From positions 1 through 5,777 of the forward strand of contig DXMJ01000051.1 of NCBI GenBank assembly GCA_019414265.1: a stretch of 5,777 nt of DNA, read 5' to 3'. The stretch's first letter is position 1. Every line of letters begins with the position of its first letter. This DNA is from Collinsella sp. (GTDB lineage: Bacteria > Actinomycetota > Coriobacteriia > Coriobacteriales > Coriobacteriaceae). The position numbers were made by a program, and so were the translations under genes. A model generated the notes under the pieces. The model worked only from the letters and a program-made list of their open reading frames with translations, did not search any database and was not told where the DNA came from. This document shows positions 1-3,554 of the stretch, in pieces.

Positions 1-55
1 GAGCACAACCTTGCCAAGGTTGGGGTCGCGGGTTCGAGCCCCGTTGTCCGCTCCA
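1..55 (+). tRNA. tRNA-Gly(GCC), 5' truncated by the window edge
   Basis: This is the 3' part of a tRNA-Gly. It starts inside the D arm and keeps the anticodon arm with GCC at 13-15, the T arm, the 3' acceptor strand TGTCCGC, discriminator T and an encoded CCA at 53-55. It matches the complete copies base for base over the visible part. The missing 21 bases presumably lie just left of the window. Confidence 0.97.
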
Positions 56-65
56 TTGCATTTCC

Positions 66-89
66 GGACCGTCTCAAGCGGTCCTTTTT
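66..89 (+). terminator. Terminator-like hairpin between tRNA-Gly and tRNA-Cys (first copy)
   Basis: GGACCG (66-71) pairs with CGGTCC (79-84) around a 7-nt loop and is followed by five T residues at 85-89. This has the form of an intrinsic terminator. It is odd because tRNA-Cys begins at 91, one base after the T-tract, and no promoter is recognisable between. Either termination is partial and sets the Gly to Cys ratio, or the hairpin is a processing or stability element. Confidence 0.65.
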
Positions 90-90
90 C

Positions 91-164
91 GGCGAAGTGG
101 CCAAGTGGTAAGGCAGAGGCCTGCAAAGCCTTTACCCCCGGTTCGAATCCGGGCTTCGCCTCCA
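91..164 (+). tRNA. tRNA-Cys(GCA), first copy
   Basis: This is a 74-nt tRNA with acceptor stem GGCGAAG/CTTCGCC, anticodon loop CTGCAAA with anticodon GCA at 123-125, and a T loop starting TTCGAAT. Discriminator T at 161 is the base expected for bacterial tRNA-Cys, and CCA is encoded at 162-164. The closing pair of the anticodon stem is a G-T wobble. It decodes UGC and UGU. Confidence 0.98.
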
Positions 165-173
165 GGCAACATC

Positions 174-200
174 CGGGCGCTCCGGCGCCCGTTTTGTTTT
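174..200 (+). terminator. Terminator-like hairpin after tRNA-Cys (first copy)
   Basis: A 7-bp GC-only stem (174-180 with 185-191) has a TCCG tetraloop and is followed by TTTTGTTTT. It looks like a strong intrinsic terminator. The next tRNA-Gly starts at 207, leaving only 6 nt, so downstream genes of the array would depend on read-through unless a promoter is hidden in the upstream tRNA. Confidence 0.75.
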
Positions 201-206
201 ACATAT

Positions 207-282
207 GCGGACATGGCTCAGTTGGTAGAGCACAACCTTGCCAAGGTTGGGGTCGCGGGTTCGAGCCCCGTTGTCCGCTCCA
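207..282 (+). tRNA. tRNA-Gly(GCC), first complete copy
   Basis: This is a 76-nt tRNA with acceptor stem GCGGACA/TGTCCGC, D arm GCTC/GAGC, and anticodon stem CAACC/GGTTG with loop TTGCCAA and anticodon GCC at 240-242. The T loop is normal, discriminator T is at 279 (as in bacterial tRNA-Gly), and CCA is encoded at 280-282. It reads GGC and GGU codons. Confidence 0.99.
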
Positions 283-292
283 TTGCATTTCC

Positions 293-316
293 GGACCGTC
301 TCAAGCGGTCCTTTTT
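293..316 (+). terminator. Terminator-like hairpin between tRNA-Gly and tRNA-Cys (second copy)
   Basis: This is an exact copy, 227 bp downstream, of the 6-bp stem with T5 tract at 66-89. It lies immediately before the second tRNA-Cys, and the same uncertainty about its role applies. Confidence 0.65.
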
Positions 317-317
317 C

Positions 318-391
318 GGCGAAGTGGCCAAGTGGTAAGGCAGAGGCCTGCAAAGCCTTTACCCCCGGTTCGAATCCGGGCTTCGCCTCCA
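318..391 (+). tRNA. tRNA-Cys(GCA), second copy
   Basis: This copy is identical to the tRNA-Cys at 91-164. Its anticodon GCA is at 350-352 and its encoded CCA at 389-391. Confidence 0.98.
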
Positions 392-400
392 GGCAACATC

Positions 401-427
401 CGGGCGCTCCGGCGCCCGTTTTGTTTT
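401..427 (+). terminator. Terminator-like hairpin after tRNA-Cys (second copy)
   Basis: This is an exact copy of the hairpin at 174-200: a 7-bp GC stem, TCCG loop and interrupted T-tract. It is followed 6 nt later by the third tRNA-Gly. Confidence 0.75.
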
Positions 428-433
428 ACATAT

Positions 434-509
434 GCGGACATGGCTCAGTTGGTAGAGCACAACCTTGCCAAGGTTGGGGTCGCGGGTTCGAGCCCCGTTG
501 TCCGCTCCA
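434..509 (+). tRNA. tRNA-Gly(GCC), last copy of the tandem array
   Basis: This copy is identical to 207-282, with anticodon GCC at 467-469 and encoded CCA at 507-509. It is the distal gene of the array, and the sequence after its CCA no longer matches the repeat unit. Confidence 0.99.
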
Positions 510-517
510 ACTATCTT

Positions 518-544
518 ACGCGGTTCTAACGAACCGCGTTTTTT
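518..544 (+). terminator. Intrinsic terminator closing the tRNA array
   Basis: A 9-bp stem (518-526 with 531-539) has the 4-nt loop TAAC and a run of six T residues from 539. It is the strongest hairpin of the array and differs in sequence from the internal ones. It is the likely true end of the tRNA transcript. Confidence 0.93.
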
Positions 545-698
545 GTTGACGCTGCGCGGGCCCCGGGCACCCCATCTTGCCCCTCAATCGTCGGTCGCGT
601 ACATAAAGTACGCTTCCCTCCTCTTTCGCGGCAACCTGGGGCACCCGGAGCCCGCTCGCTGTCGTGGCCGGGGGAGTAAGTCTTCCGTTCTTTTCACT

Positions 699-710
699 AA
701 TCGATCGATT
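699..710. promoter_or_regulatory. Perfect 12-bp palindrome, possible operator
   Basis: AATCGATCGATT is a perfect inverted repeat about 135 bp before the glucosidase start. Dimeric sugar regulators bind such sites. However, LacI-type operators are usually centred on CG and this one is centred on AT, and no regulator gene is visible. The assignment is tentative. Confidence 0.25.
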
Positions 711-770
711 CGTCCCAGGAGGCTCGAGCCCGAGAGGGGGCGAGCGTTTGGGGCGTGGCTGCGGCGTTGA

Positions 771-801
771 TTGCCGTGAATGTCAGCTTTGGGCGTATCA
801 T
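771..801 (+). promoter_or_regulatory. Weak candidate promoter for the alpha-glucosidase gene
   Basis: TATCAT (796-801) matches five of six bases of the -10 consensus. TTGCCG (771-776) is a partial -35 at a long 19-bp spacing. Initiation near 808 would give a leader of about 37 nt that includes the ribosome site. The poor -35 and long spacer keep confidence low. Confidence 0.3.
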
Positions 802-830
802 CGTGGGCATCTCACAAAACCTCGTTGCAA

Positions 831-835
831 GGGAG
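831..835 (+). promoter_or_regulatory. Ribosome binding site deciding the glucosidase start
   Basis: GGGAG lies 9 nt before ATG 845. This supports 845 over the in-frame GTG at 755, which has no comparable site at proper spacing. Confidence 0.75.
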
Positions 836-844
836 ACACACCCC

Positions 845-2578
845 ATGGCTACAGAAAAGTCCTCCTCGCGCTCATGGATGTCCGATGCCGCGATCTATCA
901 GATTTACCCGCGCTCGTTTAAGGACTCGACTGGTTCGGGTTTGGGCGATATCGCGGGCATTACCCAGCAGATGGACTATCTTGAGCGGCTGGGTATCGAG
1001 GCCATCTGGCTGAGCCCGTTTTACCCATCGCCTCTTGTCGATGGCGGCTATGACGTGGCGGACTACTGCGATGTCGACCAACGTCTCGGCTCGCTTGACG
1101 ACTTCGATGACATGATCGCCGCGGCTCACGCGCGCGGCATCAAGGTCATCGTCGACATCGTGCCCAGCCATTCGTCCAACCAGCACCCCTGGTTCAAAGC
1201 CGCTCTTGCCGCCGGCCCCGGATCGCCCGAGCGCGCCCGCTATATCTTCCGTGATGGTCGCGGCGAGCATGGCGAGCTGCCTCCCACCAATTGGAATGCC
1301 AACTTTGGCGGCCCCGCCTGGACGCGTGTTGCGGACGGTCAGTGGTATCTGCACATGTTTACGCCCGAGCAGCCGGACTTTGACTGGTCATGCCCCGAGG
1401 TTCGCGCGTTCTTTTGCGACGTCCTGGCGTTTTGGAGCGATCGAGGCGTCGATGGCTTTCGCATTGATGTGGCGCACGGTCTCGCCAAGGATCTCGACCG
1501 CGATGATCTCGACCGGTGGCATCTCGCCGAGGGCGATGACATGGTTGACGACGGCACCCATCCGCTGTGGGATCGCAACGAGGTTCACGAGATCTATCGC
1601 GAGTGGCGCCGCGTGTTCGACCGCTATAATCCGCCGCGCAGCGCTGTTGCCGAGGCGTGGGTGCTGCCCGAGCGCCAGTATCTCTACGCGCGCCCCAGCG
1701 AGCTTGGCCAGACATTTAACTTTGAGTTCGCCAAGGCCACTTGGACCTATGATGACATGCACGCTGCAATCGAGGAGGGCTTGAAGGCGGCCATCGAATC
1801 CGATTCCGCCTCGACCTGGGTACTCTCCAACCACGACGTGCCGCGCGTGGCGACGCGCTATGCCCTGCCGCAAATCAAGGCGACGCGCTACCACCAGATT
1901 GCGCTTGACTGGCTCTTACGCGACGGGTCGTCTTATGACGAGGACCGTGAACTCGGCGAGCGCCGCGCGCGGGCGGCCCTTTTGCTTGAGCTGGCGCTTC
2001 CGGGCTCGGCATACGTGTATCAGGGTGAGGAGCTCGGCCTTTTTGAGGTGGCCGATATCCCGTGGGCCGCACTCGAAGATCCTACTGCGACCAATACGCA
2101 CGGACCGAAGCGCGAGAAGGGGCGCGACGGCTGCCGTGTGCCCCTGCCGTGGGTGGCGACGGACGATCCCACGCAGGGCGGATCGTTTGGGTTTTCACCG
2201 GCGGACGCCGATGCGGCGCCCCATCTGCCGCAGCCTGCATGGTTTTCCGATTACGCTGCCGATAGGGAAGAAGCGGACCCGACATCGATGCTTGCGCTCT
2301 ATCGTGACGCCCTCTGGCTGCGGCGCAAGCTGCGCGGGTGCGCCAACGATCTTGCGTGGCTCGATCTTGACGGGCGTACCGGCCTTGCGGATGGTGCCGA
2401 GGGCGCTGAGGGCGGCGTCATCGCCTATCGCCGCGACAACGGCTGGGCGTGTGTGACGAACTTCGGTGCAGCACCCGTGGAGCTGCCGGCGGGCAAGGTC
2501 CTGCTCACCTCATCACCGCTTGCAGACGGCAGGCTTGCGCAGGACAGCTCTGCCTGGATCATGCTCGCTGAGTTGTAG
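845..2578 (+). CDS. GH13 alpha-glucosidase (oligo-1,6-glucosidase-like)
   Basis: This 577-residue cytoplasmic glycoside hydrolase (no signal peptide) removes glucose from the non-reducing end of short alpha-glucosides with retention. It begins with the family signature AIYQIYPRSF near residue 16. It has a (beta/alpha)8 barrel to about residue 480, with a B domain at roughly 110-185, and a C-terminal beta domain. Active-site residues visible are D70 in GGYDVADY, D104 and H109 in region I, the nucleophile D208 (FRID), the acid/base E270 (AEAW) and the transition-state residue D331 (NHD). The long motifs DGRGEHGELPP and VADIPW resemble the alpha-glucosidases of bifidobacteria, probably subfamily GH13_30 (recognised from memory, not searched). 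V209 right after the nucleophile is typical of enzymes that accept alpha-1,6 links. Region I reads VPSH instead of the usual VPNH. The gene is monocistronic here, with no transporter or regulator beside it and no clear terminator after it. The exact substrate is uncertain. Confidence 0.95.
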   Translation: MATEKSSSRSWMSDAAIYQIYPRSFKDSTGSGLGDIAGITQQMDYLERLGIEAIWLSPFYPSPLVDGGYDVADYCDVDQRLGSLDDFDDMIAAAHARGIKVIVDIVPSHSSNQHPWFKAALAAGPGSPERARYIFRDGRGEHGELPPTNWNANFGGPAWTRVADGQWYLHMFTPEQPDFDWSCPEVRAFFCDVLAFWSDRGVDGFRIDVAHGLAKDLDRDDLDRWHLAEGDDMVDDGTHPLWDRNEVHEIYREWRRVFDRYNPPRSAVAEAWVLPERQYLYARPSELGQTFNFEFAKATWTYDDMHAAIEEGLKAAIESDSASTWVLSNHDVPRVATRYALPQIKATRYHQIALDWLLRDGSSYDEDRELGERRARAALLLELALPGSAYVYQGEELGLFEVADIPWAALEDPTATNTHGPKREKGRDGCRVPLPWVATDDPTQGGSFGFSPADADAAPHLPQPAWFSDYAADREEADPTSMLALYRDALWLRRKLRGCANDLAWLDLDGRTGLADGAEGAEGGVIAYRRDNGWACVTNFGAAPVELPAGKVLLTSSPLADGRLAQDSSAWIMLAEL

Positions 2579-2656
2579 GGGGCCTCTTGCGGCGAGTTTG
2601 CGTTTGCCCGCGCTTTCCATGGTGGCTGATGTCTTCGCGAGGTTCGAGAGGGCGTC

Positions 2657-2683
2657 GCAAAACTTTTCAAAAAAAGTTCTTGC
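2657..2683. repeat. AT-rich inverted repeat upstream of the tRNA promoter
   Basis: AACTTTT (2661-2667) and AAAAGTT (2672-2678) form a 7-bp inverted repeat around CAAA. GCAA (2657-2660) and TTGC (2680-2683) can extend it past one bulged C. It overlaps the -35 hexamer of the tRNA promoter. The A/T tract may act as an UP-like element, as at many stable-RNA promoters; a regulatory role is inference. Confidence 0.6.
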
Positions 2684-2708
2684 ATAGGATGCGGGTATCA
2701 CGTAAGAT
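2680..2708 (+). promoter_or_regulatory. Promoter of the tRNA-Gly/tRNA-Val operon
   Basis: TTGCAT (2680-2685) and TAAGAT (2703-2708) are separated by exactly 17 bp and lie below an A-rich tract at 2669-2675. Initiation near 2715 would leave about 6 nt of leader before tRNA-Gly at 2721. The layout is what is expected of a strong stable-RNA promoter. Confidence 0.75.
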
Positions 2709-2720
2709 TAATCCTCGTAA

Positions 2721-2796
2721 GCGGACATGGCTCAGTTGGTAGAGCACAACCTTGCCAAGGTTGGGGTCGCGGGTTCGAGCCCCGTTGTCCGCTCCA
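2721..2796 (+). tRNA. tRNA-Gly(GCC), fourth copy, in a separate operon
   Basis: All 76 bases are identical to the copies at 207 and 434, with anticodon GCC at 2754-2756 and encoded CCA at 2794-2796. The flanks on both sides are unrelated to the array flanks, so identity stops at the gene ends. It is the first gene of a two-tRNA operon. Confidence 0.99.
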
Positions 2797-2799
2797 TTT

Positions 2800-2874
2800 G
2801 GGCGTTTAGCTCAGGGGGAGAGCGCTTCCCTGACACGGAAGAGGTCAGAAGTTCAAATCTTCTAACGCCCACCA
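2800..2874 (+). tRNA. tRNA-Val(GAC)
   Basis: This is a 75-nt tRNA with acceptor stem GGGCGTT/AACGCCC, D arm GCTC/GAGC, and anticodon stem CTTCC/GGAAG with loop CTGACAC and anticodon GAC at 2832-2834. The T arm is AGAAG/CTTCT with loop TTCAAAT. Discriminator A is at 2871 and CCA is encoded at 2872-2874. It lies 3 nt after tRNA-Gly, so the two are surely co-transcribed. It reads GUC and GUU. Confidence 0.98.
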
Positions 2875-2882
2875 AATGTTCG

Positions 2883-2918
2883 CAGCCCAGAGGCTTAGCC
2901 TCTGGGCTGTTTTATTTT
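2883..2918 (+). terminator. Intrinsic terminator after tRNA-Val
   Basis: A perfect 12-bp stem (2883-2894 with 2898-2909) has a TTA loop and is followed by TTTTATTTT. The T-tract is on the plus-strand side only, so it serves the tRNA operon. Confidence 0.95.
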
Positions 2919-2920
2919 GC

Positions 2921-2953
2921 TCGCCAAATGGGTCGCCAAATACGTCACCAAAT
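2921..2953. repeat. Triple 12-bp direct repeat
   Basis: TCGCCAAAT starts at 2921 and 2933, and TCACCAAAT at 2945, giving an exact 12-bp period. On the minus strand the period is 4 codons. One frame reads FGDV, FGDP, FGE, and the alternative frame reads LVTY, LATH, LASK. Short in-frame repeats of this kind can vary in copy number by slippage. The function is unknown. Confidence 0.85.
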
Positions 2954-3123
2954 TTCGAGTTTTTTGATCTTCTGGGATGCTTCTCAGTAGCCATCTGAGA
3001 AAACTCTCATCTTCTCTGTTTGCATACACATATCTTTCAAGGATTCGTGCCGCGGTTACATGGGGCTCGGCAAGGCACGACCGCAACATGTTGGTCAAGC
3101 ATAATCTTTTGGATTCTTTTGGC

Positions 3124-3162
3124 GTGAGCGGCTTGGTTTTGGTAGGATTTGTCAGCGGCTTG
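3124..3162. repeat. Spaced 12-bp imperfect direct repeat
   Basis: GTGAGCGGCTTG (3124-3135) and GTCAGCGGCTTG (3151-3162) differ at one base and start 27 bp apart, a multiple of three. Within the minus-strand open frame they give the repeated residues KPLT. This weakly favours past coding use of that strand. Confidence 0.6.
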
Positions 3163-3281
3163 ACTAAGGGGGTTTTATAACTGCCATGCAGGTAGCCGTG
3201 TTGGTAACGTTTTACCGACTTGCCAAGAACCCCTCATAATTAATGCGTCTGCAAAATGACCAATTGCTTTGACCTGCTGAA

Positions 3282-3297
3282 ACACTATATGTTGTGT
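3282..3297. promoter_or_regulatory. NrdR box upstream of nrdD
   Basis: ACACTATATGTTGTGT matches the known NrdR-box pattern (acaCwAtATaTwGtgt) at 15 of 16 positions. NrdR is a zinc-finger and ATP-cone repressor that senses dATP and shuts down ribonucleotide reductase genes. A second, degenerate box-like stretch starts at 3316 (ACAGGATATAGATG). The gap between them is 18 bp, whereas the usual gap is 15-16 bp. The site lies about 260 bp upstream of the nrdD start and abuts a candidate -35 element, consistent with repression. Confidence 0.88.
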
Positions 3298-3327
3298 TTG
3301 AACTAAAAAAAGAATACAGGATATAGA
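3298..3327 (+). promoter_or_regulatory. Candidate nrdD promoter
   Basis: TTGAAC (3298-3303) and TATAGA (3322-3327) are 18 bp apart. The -35 touches the NrdR box and the -10 lies inside the degenerate second box, the arrangement expected for NrdR control. An alternative -10, TATGAT at 3341-3346 (five of six bases), lacks a good -35. Either choice gives a leader of about 200 nt. Confidence 0.45.
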
Positions 3328-3333
3328 TGCCTC

Positions 3334-3554
3334 TTTGTCGTATGATAGATGGCGGACAGAGAACGAGGACCTTATTTGCCCCATTTGGATAGATCTTTGA
3401 GCCGCTTGATCGGCCGCGAGGATTGTCCGCATGAGGACCTATGGTTTATCGAGAACACAGATTGCGCGACGGCGCCGCAAGACAGGGGCAAGCCCTGCCG
3501 GGCATCGTTTGGCTCTGAAGCGCAATGAGACTACGACGCGAAAGAGGCAAGAGG
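3334..3554 (+). other. Long 5' leader of nrdD with possible structure and small upstream frames
   Basis: About 220 bases separate the likely transcription start from ATG 3555. GCGGACA (3352-3358) can pair with TGTCCGC (3424-3430), and CAGGG (3483-3487) with CCCTG (3493-3497). Two small upstream frames start at ATG 3431 (54 codons, overlapping the nrdD start) and ATG 3441 (25 codons). I cannot match the leader to a known riboswitch. It lacks the conserved core of cobalamin riboswitches, which precede some other reductase genes. Confidence 0.4.
3541..3547 (+). promoter_or_regulatory. Ribosome binding site deciding the nrdD start
   Basis: AAAGAGG lies 7 nt before ATG 3555. The in-frame ATG at 3525, 10 codons earlier, has no comparable site and would add a basic extension not expected before the ATP-cone. 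Confidence 0.75.

Larger units (their letters stand above)
1..509 (+). repeat. 227-bp perfect tandem repeat carrying tRNA-Gly and tRNA-Cys
   Basis: Positions 1-227 and 228-454 read as identical throughout, spacers and hairpins included. Positions 455-509 repeat the first 55 bases of the unit. Each full unit holds one tRNA-Gly(GCC), a hairpin, one tRNA-Cys(GCA) and a second hairpin. After the third tRNA-Gly the spacer changes to an unrelated terminator, so this is the right end of the array; the left end lies outside the window. Identity of the non-tRNA spacers implies recent unequal-crossover duplication or ongoing gene conversion. Copy number in an assembly could be wrong, because repeats this exact collapse easily. 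Confidence 0.97.
545..844 (+). other. Intergenic leader upstream of the alpha-glucosidase gene
   Basis: No gene is supported in these 300 bases. They hold an inverted repeat GCGTAC/GTACGC around ATAAA (597-613), a perfect 12-bp palindrome (699-710), a 10-bp palindrome GGCTCGAGCC (721-730), a weak promoter candidate near 771-801 and the ribosome binding site at 831. The glucosidase frame is open back to a GTG at 755, but those 30 extra codons lack a good ribosome site and the family signature starts after 845. Sugar-responsive repression would be usual for such a gene, but no regulator is encoded here. Confidence 0.6.
2895..3233 (-). pseudogene. Unassigned minus-strand open frame, possibly a decayed gene
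   Basis: A frame of 112 sense codons is open from just after TGA (3236-3234) to TAA (2897-2895). I do not recognise the product. The translation shows a Pro/Lys/Thr-rich stretch with an imperfect 9-residue repeat (KPLTNPTKT then KPLTPKESK). A plausible helical part follows (ARILERYVYANREDES, then FLRWLLRS), and then a 4-residue periodic tail (LVTY, LATH, LASK) produced by the 12-bp DNA repeat. Against a live gene: no ATG lies near the 5' end, the in-frame TTG 3098 and ATG 3089 lack a ribosome site, and the frame ends inside the tRNA-Val terminator. It may be a remnant of an accessory gene or simply chance. Confidence 0.2.
2919..3268. other. AT-richer intergenic stretch with short repeats, no convincing gene
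   Basis: These 350 bases between the tRNA terminator and the nrdD control region are visibly AT-richer than the flanking genes. They hold a triple 12-bp repeat (2921-2953), a 7-bp inverted repeat (TTCTCAG/CTGAGAA, 2981-3001), a spaced direct repeat (3124-3162) and a small inverted repeat GGTAA/TTACC (3203-3216). Plus-strand frames are short and lack ribosome sites. The longest open frame is on the minus strand and is described separately. Confidence 0.7.

Noticed and set aside
11..549. Plus-strand open frames through the tRNA array, and the minus-strand frame at 132-353
   Set aside because: They translate tRNA genes. Peptides such as MAQLVEHNLAKVG and GARTRDPNLGK are well-known false products of tRNA loci.
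545..575. Promoter beginning with TTGACG just after the array terminator (546-551)
   Set aside because: No -10-like sequence lies 15-19 bp downstream; the region is GC-only.
755..844. GTG at 755 as the glucosidase start
   Set aside because: The added 30 residues resemble no family sequence. ATG 845 has a ribosome site at good spacing and is followed shortly by the family signature.
2727..2990. Open frame covering tRNA-Gly, tRNA-Val and the terminator
   Set aside because: It is fully explained by two tRNA genes and a terminator.
3175..3432. An 85-residue minus-strand open frame across the nrdD control region
   Set aside because: It overlaps the NrdR box and the nrdD promoter, starts with a non-ATG codon without a ribosome site, and has no recognisable pattern.
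3440..3515. Possible cobalamin riboswitch in the nrdD leader (ACAGGGGCAAGCCCTGCC resembles a B12 box)
   Set aside because: Only the end hairpin is similar. The conserved core elements upstream are missing, and class III reductases do not use adenosylcobalamin.
3525..3554. ATG at 3525 as the nrdD start
   Set aside because: It has no ribosome site and would add a basic 10-residue extension. ATG 3555 matches the usual ATP-cone start and has AAAGAGG 7 nt upstream.
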